Part shown: one piece after another, positions 5,872 through 12,696 of the stretch
Layout: every line of letters begins with the position of its first letter
Position numbering within the stretch: the first letter of the stretch is position 1
Source: Verrucomicrobiota bacterium
GTDB taxonomy: Bacteria; Verrucomicrobiota; Verrucomicrobiia; Opitutales; Opitutaceae
Direction: 5' to 3'
DNA length: 12,935 nucleotides
Assembly: GCA_023446865.1 (NCBI GenBank)
Contig: JAEXPL010000156.1
Location: 1 to 12,935 of the forward strand
Notes under the pieces: model-generated
The model's input: the letters and a program-made list of their open reading frames with translations, nothing else
What the model was told of the DNA's origin: nothing
Database searches by the model: none
Translations under genes and position numbers: made by a program

Positions 5872-6348
5872 TCACTTCACCTCGACAGTGACCTTGCGGG
5901 GCTTGGCCTCCTCGCGTTTCGGCAGCGTGACGGTCAGCACGCCGTTCTCGTAGGCCGCGGCGATCTTGTCGGCCTGCACAGCCTCGGGGATGGTGATCGA
6001 GCGGGAGAACTCCACGGCCTCGCCGGTCTTGCCGTCGGCGGCGAAGGTCTTGCGCGAGCCCGAGATGGTGAGGAAGTCGTCGACAACCTCGACGTTGATG
6101 TCCTTGCGGTCGACGCCCGGCAGCTCGGCGCGCACGTAGGTGTTGTCCTTGTCCTCGAAGAGATCGACGGCGAAGCGGCCGGCGGTGTTCGCGGCCAGCT
6201 CGGGCGCGAGCGTGAACATCTCGCCGAGGGCGTTGCTGAAGAGCCGGTCGAACTCGCGCTCGAACGCGACCACCGGATTGCGTCCGGCGATTCCGTAGAG
6301 CGGAGCGAGGGCGGCGGCGGCGGGTTGGTGATAGCGAACGATCTTCAT
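5872..6348 (-). CDS. Small heat shock protein, Hsp20/alpha-crystallin family (158 aa)
   Basis: This is a second ATP-independent small heat shock chaperone. The 158-residue product has an N-terminal arm with FEREFDRLFSNAL (29-41), a pattern common in bacterial Hsp20. The alpha-crystallin domain follows at about 56-146, with VRAELPGVDRKDINV (72-86), FLTISGSR (92-99) and ENGVLTVTLPK (134-144). It ends in VTVEVK. The frame stays open a further 93 codons upstream, but the ATG at 6346-6348 gives the usual family length and the upstream translation is repeat-derived. A weak Shine-Dalgarno AAAGG lies 7 bases upstream. It is the first gene of an Hsp20 pair and probably forms an operon with the 131-aa paralogue 64 bases downstream. 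Confidence 0.94.
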   Translation of the reverse strand: MKIVRYHQPAAAALAPLYGIAGRNPVVAFEREFDRLFSNALGEMFTLAPELAANTAGRFAVDLFEDKDNTYVRAELPGVDRKDINVEVVDDFLTISGSRKTFAADGKTGEAVEFSRSITIPEAVQADKIAAAYENGVLTVTLPKREEAKPRKVTVEVK

Positions 6349-6362
6349 GGCGTTGCCTTTCT

Positions 6363-6397
6363 GTTTTGAGTTTCGGGTTTCGAGTTTCGCGTTGGCG
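6363..6397. repeat. Degenerate heptamer tandem repeat upstream of the 158-aa Hsp20 gene
   Basis: Five 7-base units can be read on the + strand: GTTTTGA, GTTTCGG, GTTTCGA, GTTTCGC, GTTGGCG. The three central units are near-identical and the outer ones decayed. The consensus matches the tract between the two Hsp20 genes (5829-5856). It begins 15 bases upstream of the ATG. Confidence 0.65.
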
Positions 6398-6644
6398 AAA
6401 GTGGTTGTTGAACTGCGCACCAAGGTTGCAGGTGCGGTGCCGGCCCCGTCCGATGCGCTTGTTGTTGGCGGCCAAGCAACTTCCGCCGATCCGCCGGGCC
6501 CCGGGTGCGCCACCCTGTCCGCCTGGGAAAAAACGCCGCGCGCAAATCCGACTCGGTCGCCCAGCGGCTGGTCCGACCGCGCAGACACAGGCGCCCACCA
6601 GCGCCCGAAATCGACATCGCCGGCCATCGCGCCAGACTACCGGC
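6398..6644. other. Divergent intergenic region, Hsp20 pair and DUF2959 lipoprotein
   Basis: Together with the heptamer tract this makes about 296 bases between the divergent starts at 6348 and 6645. It should hold promoters for both sides. I looked for a CIRCE operator (TTAGCACTC-N9-GAGTGCTAA) and saw none, and I could not pick a convincing sigma-32-type or sigma-70-type promoter by eye. Confidence 0.4.
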
Positions 6645-7304
6645 ATGAAACCTTGGCTCTGCCTTCTGTCCGTTTCCCTCGCGGTGCTCGGTCTCGGTGG
6701 TTGCAGCTCCGTCGAGTACGCGGTGAAGGAGAAGTTCGGCATCCACAAACGCGACATCCTCGTCGCCCGGGTGGGCGACGCGCGCGAGGCCCAGGGCGAG
6801 GCGCGGCAGCAGTTCAAGAGCGCGCTCGAACAGTTCATCGCGCTCACCGGCACGGGTGGTGGCGCCCTCCAGGAGAAGTACGACAAGCTCTCTTCAGCCT
6901 ACGAGCGCAGCGAAACCCGCGCCACGGCCGTGCGCGAACGGATCGACCAGGTCGAGACGGTCGCACGCGCGTTGTTCTCCGAGTGGAAGAGCGAACTGGG
7001 TCAGTACTCCGATCCGGAACTCCGGCGACTGAGCGAACAGGAACTTGCCGCCACCCAACGCCGCTACCAGGCGCTGATCGTCGTGATGAAACAGGCCGCG
7101 GCGCGGATGGACCCCGTGCTCGCCAAGTTCAAGGACCAGGTGCTCTTCCTGAAGCATAACCTCAACGCGCAGGTCGTCGCCCGGCTGGGCAACACCAACG
7201 CCCAGCTCCAAGGCGACATCTCCCGGCTCATCGCCGACATGGAGCGATCCATCCAGGAAGCCGACGATTTCTTGCGCGCGATGAAGACCGCCGGCAGCGA
7301 ATGA
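6645..7304 (+). CDS. DUF2959 family lipoprotein (219 aa)
   Basis: The product is a 219-residue predicted lipoprotein. The signal peptide ends in a lipobox L17-G18-G19-C20, so the mature protein should be lipid-anchored in the envelope. The rest is charged and probably helical or coiled-coil: EKFGIHKRDILVARVGDARE, ALEQF, YDKLSSAYERSE, ERIDQVETVARALF, DQVLFLKHNLNAQ and SRLIADMERSI. These segments match what I recall of DUF2959 (PF11172), a family of unknown function common in Gammaproteobacteria. The ATG at 6645 is chosen because it starts the signal peptide; the frame is open far upstream but looks non-coding. It stops 7 bases before the convergent helicase stop. Confidence 0.85.
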   Translation: MKPWLCLLSVSLAVLGLGGCSSVEYAVKEKFGIHKRDILVARVGDAREAQGEARQQFKSALEQFIALTGTGGGALQEKYDKLSSAYERSETRATAVRERIDQVETVARALFSEWKSELGQYSDPELRRLSEQELAATQRRYQALIVVMKQAAARMDPVLAKFKDQVLFLKHNLNAQVVARLGNTNAQLQGDISRLIADMERSIQEADDFLRAMKTAGSE

Positions 7305-7311
7305 CGGGCGG

Positions 7312-10300
7312 CTACTCCACCGGATCTTCGCTCAGGACAAAGCGCAGATCGGCGAGGCTGAGGACCGTCGCGAGGTTTTCCTCCTGCACGATGCTGCGCG
7401 CCAGCTCGGCCTTCGCCTGCTGGAGCTTGCGGATCTTCTCCTCGATCGTGCCACGCGCGAGCAAGCGGTACGCGATCACGTGCTCGGTCTGGCCGATACG
7501 GTGCGTGCGGTCGATCGCCTGCGCCTCCACCGCCGGATTCCACCACGGGTCGTACAGCACGACATAGCTGGCGGCGGTGAGGTTCAGACCGGAGCCGGCG
7601 GCCTTCAGCGAGAGGAGGAAAACAGGCTCGCCCTGCTCGGACTGGAAGCGGTCGACCAGCTCCTGCCGGTTCTCCGTCTGGCCGGTGAGCATGAGGTGCC
7701 TGATGCCGCGAGCCGTGAGCTCCGCGGCGATCAGCTCCAGCATCGTGACGAACTGCGAGAACACCAGCACGCGGTGCCCTTCCTCGACGAGCGGTTCGAG
7801 CGTGTCGAGCAACGCCTCCAGTTTGGCGGAGCCGGTGTCGCCGGTCTTCGGTGACTGCGTGTCGTCGACGGTGACGGCGGGCGCGGTGGCGGAACCCTTC
7901 GCCGCGACTCTCGCGGCGGCCGCGGTCTTCTTATTCGCGCCGGTGCGCTTCGTCTTGCCCTCCTCGAAGCCGATGAGGCGCGGATCGCAGCAGATCTGGC
8001 GCAAGCGCAGCAGCGACTGGAGGATGTTGAAGCGTTGTTGGTCGAACTCGCGGTCGCTCTTCACCCCCAGAAGCATGGCGCGGGTGCGTTTCAGCTCGGC
8101 GTCGTAGAGGCGGCGCTGGGGGCCGTCGAGCTCGACGGCGAGATCCTCCTCGGTGCGCGGCGGGAGATCGGCGGCGACCTGGCCCTTCGTGCGGCGGAGC
8201 ATGAAATGCTTCACGCGGCGCGCGAGGCGGGCACGGGCGGCGGCGGGATCCTCGCGGGCGTTGAAGGCGCGTTTGAACGAGGACTGCGTGCCGAGCAACC
8301 CGGGCATCGCGAACGCGAACAGGCTCCAGAGGTCGAGCGTGCGGTTCTCGATCGGCGTGCCGGTGAGCACGATCCGATGCGCAGCGCGCAGGTCGCGGGC
8401 GACGCGGGCCGTTTGCGACTGCGGGTTCTTGATGTTCTGGCCCTCGTCGAGGATCACGGCGTCCCACTTCTCGGCGCCGAGCTCCTTCGCAGCACGGCGA
8501 AGCTGCGCGTAGTTGGCGACCACGAGATTGGCCTCGGCCGGCACGGTGCCTCCGGTGAACGGCGCGGCGAGAAGCGAGGGCGCGAACTTCTTCGCCTCGA
8601 GCGACCAGTTGGGCACGACGCTCTTCGGGCAGACGACGAGCACGCGCAACGGCTTCGTCTTCTTTCCTGCGGCGACGCGTTGTGCGGCGAGGTGAAGCAG
8701 CCACGCGAGCGCCTGCACGGTCTTGCCCAAGCCCATGTCGTCGGCCAACACGCCGCCGAGCCCATTGGCGGAGAGGTGGGCGAGAAAATGAAAACCTTCC
8801 TTCTGATACGGACGCAGCTCCGCGACGAGGCCGGCGGGCACGGGCGGCTCGGCGATGGCGGTGAGCTGCGCGGCGCGTTCGCGGGCGCGGGCGGCGTGCT
8901 GCGTGGGCAGGAGGCCAGCGATGCGTTCGTCGGCGAGCTGGAGCGCGTGGAAGCGTTGTCTCTCGGAGCCGCCTTCGAGGGCGGCGGCATCGAGCCCGAG
9001 TTCGGCGAGCTTCGCGGTCTCCTCGGGCGAGAGCTCAAGTTCGAGACGGCGCCAGCCCTTGCCGGCGAGACGGACGAAGCGGCCCTTGGCCTTGAGGAGG
9101 AGCTTCAGCTCAGCCTCGGTGAGGGTCGTGTCCTCGGCGCGCACGGCGATCTCGAGGTCGAACCAGTCGATGCCGGAAGACTCGTCGCCGGACTTCACCG
9201 ACACATCAACCCGCGCCCGGTCCGGCGCGCGGACAAGACCGGCGAGATCCGGGCTGCATTCGAGCTCCACGCCTTGGGCACGGGCGCGTTCGGCCCATTC
9301 GACGAACAGGTCCGGGAAGGTCTTGGCGCCGGCCGGGCGTTTCCAGACGTAGCTGGCGTAGTCGTGGGTGAGGCTGAACTCGGCGAGCAGCGGCACCGCA
9401 GCCTCTGCCCGATCGTGCTCGATTTCGCGGACGGGGCCGCCAGTTGCGGTATCGCGCAGCTTCTCCCAGCGCCCGTCGCTGCGGCGACGCTGGACGTGCG
9501 AGCCATCGGGTGAGACCGCGTGCAGCTCCACATGGAGCATCTCCGCGTAGGAGGCTCCGCGAAAGGTGCTGCCCTCGACCAGCGAGCAGACGAGGCGGGG
9601 CCGCAACACGATCACCTCAACCTCGGGCAGGGCGACGCCTTCGACGCGCACGCCGTCGCGGCGCAAGCGCTTGACGGCGGCCGGGGTGAGCAACGCCTCA
9701 CGCGGCACCAGGACGGAACGAGGCTGGTGGCCCGGCAGCGGCGGCGGCAACTCGAAGACGGTGAGGCGAGAGAGAGAGAGCTCGGGGTTGCCCGGCAGGC
9801 GGAGCATCTCGGCGGGTGCGGGAGTACCGTCGGGTTCGACGAGATCGAAGACGATGTCGTCGGGGCGGTCGGGGAGCGGGCGCCCGAGCCAGCGCAGCGG
9901 CACGCGTTTCTCGGGATATGGATCGCCGGACTCGGCCACGATCAGGTGGCGCAACGTCGGCGCGAGCAGCAGCCAGCGGATGAGGTCGAGTGTGCGCGGC
10001 TCGTCGAGGCGCAGTGTCTGCGGTTCCGTATTGGTGAAGTAGTGCTGGCGGGTGCGGGCGAGCTGGACCTCCTGCAGGAGTGCGAGCGTGGCGGGATCGG
10101 CGCCGGCGGGGTTGGCGGCGAGGGTGGCGAACCACTCGCGGGCCTGGGCGCCCTTGGCCGGGCGCCAGGGCTCGGCTTCGTTGTCGCGATACTCCCACGT
10201 CAGCTTCGGCGTGGTCAGGCGCAAGCGGATCGCGCGCGGCAGCGGGACAGCGGGGCCTTCCGGAGCAGTTGAGGTCTGCACCGAGGCGAAGAGCTTCGTC

Positions 10301-11055
10301 CAATGTTCGATGGAGGCGCGGCGCTCGCGGTCGGCGATGCGTTCGCGCGCCGGCGCCACCTCCGTGACCGGGCGCATGAGCGGCGGCAGATCGCGGCCGA
10401 AGCGCTCGGCGAAGAGCGCGAGGTATTGCCAGAACTCCAACAGCGAAGCCGGCGCGGAGGCAGCGTCCCACCAATCCGCGAGCACCGGCTGGTAGCTGTG
10501 GTAGTAGCGGGCGGGATCGCCGAGTCCGAGACGCGCGAGGTCGTTCTCGAAAATGGAGCAACGCTGGCGGTTGCGGTTGATGAGCTGGGCGAGTTCGCGG
10601 ACGAAGTTGCGCTCCTTCTTTTCGAGCCCGCGGCCATGGCGTTGCGCGAGGAGATCGAGCAGAGGCTGTTCGTCGGCGGGGGCGGCCGCCGTGGTGCGGG
10701 CAGGCGCTGCTTCGGAGCTCGGGGTTCCCGCACTGGCGATCAACCCGGGCGCGGTGCCAAGCGCGGCCATGGCCGCGGCGTAGGCGTGTTTGCAGTCGCC
10801 GCCGAGAGGGCAGGTGCAGTCGTTCACCCACTCGTCCGGTCCATGGTAAATCCACTGCACCTCGTAGAGGGCGGAGCCTTGAACGCCGGCCGCGAAAGCC
10901 GTCTCGCCCCCCTGGTCGCCGCAGGGCCCGAGACGAAGCACGCGGTGCTGGCGGAGGTACTGCATGCCGCGCTGGCGGTCGCGCTCGCCGAAGAGCCTCA
11001 GCGCCGTGTGCAGGTCGGCGCGCTGGCTGGCGGTGAGCGGAACGGAGGTGGACAT
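7312..11055 (-). CDS. SWIM zinc finger / SNF2-family helicase-like ATPase (1247 aa)
   Basis: SNF2-family proteins are superfamily 2 ATPases that translocate on double-stranded DNA and remodel protein-DNA complexes. The N-terminus carries a SWIM zinc finger, CTCPLGGDCKH, with ligands C80, C82, C88 and H90. A long middle region (about 100-700) shows no motif I recognise. The ATPase core begins near residue 740: Walker A LADDMGLGKT (about 765-775), DEGQ in the DEAH position (near 868-871), LTGTPIENR and, in the second RecA lobe, QAIDRTHRIGQ (about 1176-1186). An Ala/Lys/Thr-rich linker sits between the lobes. I chose ATG 11053-11055 because it begins just before the SWIM region; the frame stays open to 11517 but the added residues look like noise. 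No Shine-Dalgarno site is visible. The cellular role is unknown; bacterial SWIM-SNF2 proteins are mostly uncharacterised. Confidence 0.93.
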   Translation of the reverse strand: MSTSVPLTASQRADLHTALRLFGERDRQRGMQYLRQHRVLRLGPCGDQGGETAFAAGVQGSALYEVQWIYHGPDEWVNDCTCPLGGDCKHAYAAAMAALGTAPGLIASAGTPSSEAAPARTTAAAPADEQPLLDLLAQRHGRGLEKKERNFVRELAQLINRNRQRCSIFENDLARLGLGDPARYYHSYQPVLADWWDAASAPASLLEFWQYLALFAERFGRDLPPLMRPVTEVAPARERIADRERRASIEHWTKLFASVQTSTAPEGPAVPLPRAIRLRLTTPKLTWEYRDNEAEPWRPAKGAQAREWFATLAANPAGADPATLALLQEVQLARTRQHYFTNTEPQTLRLDEPRTLDLIRWLLLAPTLRHLIVAESGDPYPEKRVPLRWLGRPLPDRPDDIVFDLVEPDGTPAPAEMLRLPGNPELSLSRLTVFELPPPLPGHQPRSVLVPREALLTPAAVKRLRRDGVRVEGVALPEVEVIVLRPRLVCSLVEGSTFRGASYAEMLHVELHAVSPDGSHVQRRRSDGRWEKLRDTATGGPVREIEHDRAEAAVPLLAEFSLTHDYASYVWKRPAGAKTFPDLFVEWAERARAQGVELECSPDLAGLVRAPDRARVDVSVKSGDESSGIDWFDLEIAVRAEDTTLTEAELKLLLKAKGRFVRLAGKGWRRLELELSPEETAKLAELGLDAAALEGGSERQRFHALQLADERIAGLLPTQHAARARERAAQLTAIAEPPVPAGLVAELRPYQKEGFHFLAHLSANGLGGVLADDMGLGKTVQALAWLLHLAAQRVAAGKKTKPLRVLVVCPKSVVPNWSLEAKKFAPSLLAAPFTGGTVPAEANLVVANYAQLRRAAKELGAEKWDAVILDEGQNIKNPQSQTARVARDLRAAHRIVLTGTPIENRTLDLWSLFAFAMPGLLGTQSSFKRAFNAREDPAAARARLARRVKHFMLRRTKGQVAADLPPRTEEDLAVELDGPQRRLYDAELKRTRAMLLGVKSDREFDQQRFNILQSLLRLRQICCDPRLIGFEEGKTKRTGANKKTAAAARVAAKGSATAPAVTVDDTQSPKTGDTGSAKLEALLDTLEPLVEEGHRVLVFSQFVTMLELIAAELTARGIRHLMLTGQTENRQELVDRFQSEQGEPVFLLSLKAAGSGLNLTAASYVVLYDPWWNPAVEAQAIDRTHRIGQTEHVIAYRLLARGTIEEKIRKLQQAKAELARSIVQEENLATVLSLADLRFVLSEDPVE

Positions 11056-11231
11056 TCGGGCGATGGGTTTGCGGCGGCGGACACGGGGTCGCAAGCGGGG
11101 AAAGGGCCGTGCCCGGCTGTGGGGCGCGTGGCGCCGCCGAGCGGGTCGCGTGCGCTGCGGTGTCAGGTTCTCTTCGCCGAGCGACCGCAGTACTGTGGGC
11201 TCCAGCACGGCTCCGCGCGAGTCTCCGGGAG
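11056..11231. other. Intergenic region between the helicase and the recombinase remnant
   Basis: These 176 bases lie between two divergent starts. The helicase promoter should be here. I see no credible gene, no clear recombination site and no strong dyad. Confidence 0.35.
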
Positions 11232-11826
11232 ATGTCCATACGTCCAGCACTGTATCTGCGTGTTTCCACCAACGAGCAAAAAGCCGACGCCCAGGAGGGC
11301 GCCATCCGCGACTATTGCGCCGCGGATGGCGCGTGGATCCGATGACGATCTTCCGGGATGAACTCTCCGGTGTGGCGCCGCCCCGCCCAGCTGGGAGTCG
11401 CTGCTGCACGCGGTGCGGCGCCGCAGGATCGACTGCATCGTCGTCTACAAGCTCGACCGCGTCGGGCTCTCGCTCGTACATCTGGCCATGATCCTCGACG
11501 AGCTGGGGCGACTGCACGTGCCGCTGGTGTGCGTGTCGCAGGGAATCGACACCAGCAACGACAACCCCGTCGGGCGATTGCAGCTAGGCATTTTGATGGC
11601 CGTGGCGGAGTTCGAGCGCAGTTTGATCCGCGAGCGCACCAAGGCCGGCCTGGTCGCCGCCCGGGCGCGCGGGGCCAAGATCGGGCGGCCGGAACGGGCC
11701 GCGAAGTACCGGGAGGAGATTCTGCGGCCGCGCGCCGAGGGCCTGTCGTATCACAAGATCGGGGAACGCTGCGGCCTCTCCGTCGGCGCCGTCCATCGCC
11801 TGGTCAAGCTCGCCGCCCTTCAATAA
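11232..11826 (+). pseudogene. Serine recombinase (resolvase/invertase family), broken by two frameshifts
   Basis: Serine recombinases cut and rejoin DNA for resolvases, invertases and some transposons. The reading starts at ATG 11232 with ALYLRVSTNEQ (catalytic R10 and S12), then stops at TGA 11343-11345. It resumes one base back with MTIFRDELSGVAPPRPA (11342-11391) and resumes again in a third frame with WESLLHAV (from 11392), running to TAA 11824-11826. Each break is repaired by restoring a single base, giving about 198 residues. The repaired protein has KLDRVGLSL where active enzymes have D-R-x-G-R: the second catalytic arginine (R71 of gamma-delta resolvase) is leucine. The C-terminal helix-turn-helix (GLSYHKIGERCGLSVGAVHR) is intact. 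The 3' part alone could encode 137 residues from GTG 11413. Sequencing error could explain the frameshifts but not the lost arginine. Confidence 0.88.
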
Positions 11827-11835
11827 CCTACCCCC

Positions 11836-11872
11836 GAAAAAGACGCCGCCTGACCCGAGCGGGACAGGCGGC
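11836..11872 (-). terminator. Intrinsic terminator of the 125-aa lipoprotein gene
   Basis: On the - strand, GCCGCCTG and CAGGCGGC (11845-11852 with 11865-11872) form a perfect 8-bp stem. An inner CCCG/CGGG can extend it past an A-A mismatch. The stem is followed by GTC and TTTTT (plus-strand A-run 11837-11841). It begins 28 bases past the lipoprotein stop. It also lies 18 bases after the recombinase stop, but no T-run follows on the + strand. Confidence 0.78.
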
Positions 11873-11899
11873 CTTCGTCAGGTGACCGGTTGGTGAACG

Positions 11900-12277
11900 C
11901 TACTTCAACTTACGCAAAAGAATCACTCCTTTCGACAGGGGGCGGGCGTCTGCCTGAGTCAGCCCTATCGTGCCAATGGGACGCCATTCATCTCCACCGC
12001 TAATCCAGTCGTCGCGCGAATTCGCACGGCCTCGCTGTAGCACCAGTCGCATTCGTTTTCCTGCGTATGCCTCGGGTTCTTTGAGAACGACCCAGACATA
12101 CACCTCGCACGCACCTGGTACTGCCTCCCCATCAATAAGTACTCCAAACATCAATTCGGCAGGACTCGCGACCTCATATGTCACGTCGATCCTCTTCGCG
12201 CCACTCCGACTGCTTTGGCACCCAGCGCAAAGCACCAAGGCGGAAAGCGCACACAATACCCATCGTTTCGGATTCAT
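11900..12277 (-). CDS. Small orphan lipoprotein (125 aa), function unknown
   Basis: The product is 125 residues with a basic start (MNPKR), a hydrophobic stretch, and CAGC ending at C20, so it is a probable lipoprotein. The residue at -3 is a cysteine rather than the usual leucine, so the lipobox is slightly unusual. The mature part looks like a small beta-rich domain (RIDVTYEVASPAELMFGVLI, EVYVWVVLKEPEAYAG, MRLVLQRG, WRPIGTIGL). I do not recognise a family. Two 60-base rows within the gene are 57% and 50% GC, against 67% in a helicase row, which suggests later arrival. The reading frame is open for 37 codons upstream of the ATG, back to the stop codon of an RHS-core remnant in the same frame. 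This makes an RHS-associated immunity or accessory lipoprotein possible, but unproven. A good terminator follows. Confidence 0.7.
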   Translation of the reverse strand: MNPKRWVLCALSALVLCAGCQSSRSGAKRIDVTYEVASPAELMFGVLIDGEAVPGACEVYVWVVLKEPEAYAGKRMRLVLQRGRANSRDDWISGGDEWRPIGTIGLTQADARPLSKGVILLRKLK

Positions 12278-12388
12278 AGAGTGAATTGAGTTCTCAGCGG
12301 CGTTTGGCCCGTTCTGCTTCTTACTTTTCGCGTTTGGCGCGCTCAGCAGCCTTGCGAGCCGCTTTGCACCATAGGCCGACTCAGGAAA
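12278..12388 (-). other. Spacer with decayed Lys/Arg/Ala-rich coding tail
   Basis: Between the RHS-core stop and the lipoprotein ATG, one - strand frame reads KAARKAAERAKREK, stop, EAERAKRR, stop. This looks like the charged helical C-terminal tail of a lost gene, broken by a stop. The corresponding DNA contains two similar 15-base copies 30 bases apart (12300-12314 and 12330-12344, 13 of 15 matching). The RHS/lipoprotein frame is also open throughout. Confidence 0.35.
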
Positions 12389-12568
12389 TCATCCCGTCGG
12401 GTCGGTGTAGGTAAGCGGGTTGTTCTGGACATACGAGTACCGGTTGTAGCTCTGAAGGTCGCTGGGAACCTGCACTACGAGATCCGCCGACAGGAACCTT
12501 CCCAGCAGTGCGCCATAGATGCAGCCGTTCATGTGATCGGGCAGCTCTGGCGCGCCGTAGCCGGTCAC
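12389..12568 (-). pseudogene. C-terminal RHS/YD-repeat core remnant
   Basis: RHS proteins are very large YD-repeat shells that often carry a variable C-terminal toxin. In the - strand frame ending at TGA 12389-12391 I read HMNGCIYGALLGRFLSADL, then SYNRYSYVQNNPLTYTDPTG. This matches the RHS-associated core (H-M-N-G-R-x-Y-D-x-x-L-G-R-F-x-S-x-D-P ... YNRYSYVxNNPLxxxDPxG). Decay is visible: several conserved positions have changed (R to C in MNGR, D to G after IY, P lost after SAD). The frame can be followed back to about 12568 (VTGYGAPELPDH), with a stop further upstream. The translation ends right at DPTG, where toxin tips normally begin, so there is no toxin domain. A 47-residue open frame starts at ATG 12532. 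Confidence 0.82.
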
Positions 12569-12696
12569 TCGTAGCCGCGGGCCGCGGAAAAACCGGCGGC
12601 GCGATGCCTCACCGAGGTACGGTCGCGATCAGCGGAGAACCAAAAGCCGCGCCCGGCAGAACCGGGCACGGCATCGAAATCGGCTGAGGCGAACGG
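12569..12696. other. Intergenic stretch between the RHS remnant and the PIN gene
   Basis: This contains a self-complementary GC box, CCGCGGGCCGCGG (12574-12586), and the hairpin at 12651-12667 described separately. The - strand frame of the RHS core can be extended part of the way into it, but the residues are Arg-rich and no longer RHS-like. I see no gene. Confidence 0.35.
12641..12667 (-). terminator. Possible intrinsic terminator of the PIN gene
   Basis: On the - strand, GCCCGG and CCGGGC (12651-12656 with 12662-12667) form a 6-bp stem over a 5-base loop. They are followed, after GCGGC, by TTTTG (A-run 12642-12645 on the + strand). The stem lies about 30 bases past the PIN stop codon. The stem is short and the T-run is displaced, so confidence is modest. 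Confidence 0.4.

Noticed and set aside
3618..5891. A 757-codon open frame on the + strand opposite the MscS and Hsp20 genes
   Set aside because: It is a shadow of the real - strand genes. Its translation is His/Arg/Glu-rich with no domain, and it runs through intergenic hairpins.
803..6397. CRISPR array interpretation of the heptamer tracts
   Set aside because: The units are only 7 bases, directly adjacent and without spacers.
6349..6627. N-terminal extension of the 158-aa Hsp20
   Set aside because: The added residues come from the heptamer repeat and intergenic DNA, and the family length fits the ATG at 6348.
6366..6644. N-terminal extension of the DUF2959 protein
   Set aside because: It would bury the lipoprotein signal peptide. 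The ATG at 6645 puts the signal peptide at the N-terminus.
6349..6644. CIRCE/HrcA operator or sigma-32 promoter for the Hsp20 genes
   Set aside because: No TTAGCACTC-N9-GAGTGCTAA and no convincing heat-shock promoter boxes could be found by eye.
8035..9513. A 492-codon open frame on the + strand opposite the helicase
   Set aside because: The helicase frame has clear SNF2 motifs. This frame is low-complexity antisense.
9698..11305. A 535-codon open frame on the - strand in another frame of the helicase region
   Set aside because: It is Arg/Pro/Ala-rich, overlaps the SWIM domain frame, and has no recognisable motif.
11340..11395. Programmed ribosomal frameshifting in the recombinase
   Set aside because: No slippery heptamer or stimulatory structure is evident at either break, two shifts would be needed, and a catalytic arginine is missing.
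11056..11517. N-terminal extension of the helicase by 154 codons
   Set aside because: It would overlap the recombinase sequence on the other strand, and its translation is non-conserved Arg/Pro-rich sequence. The ATG at 11055 is better.
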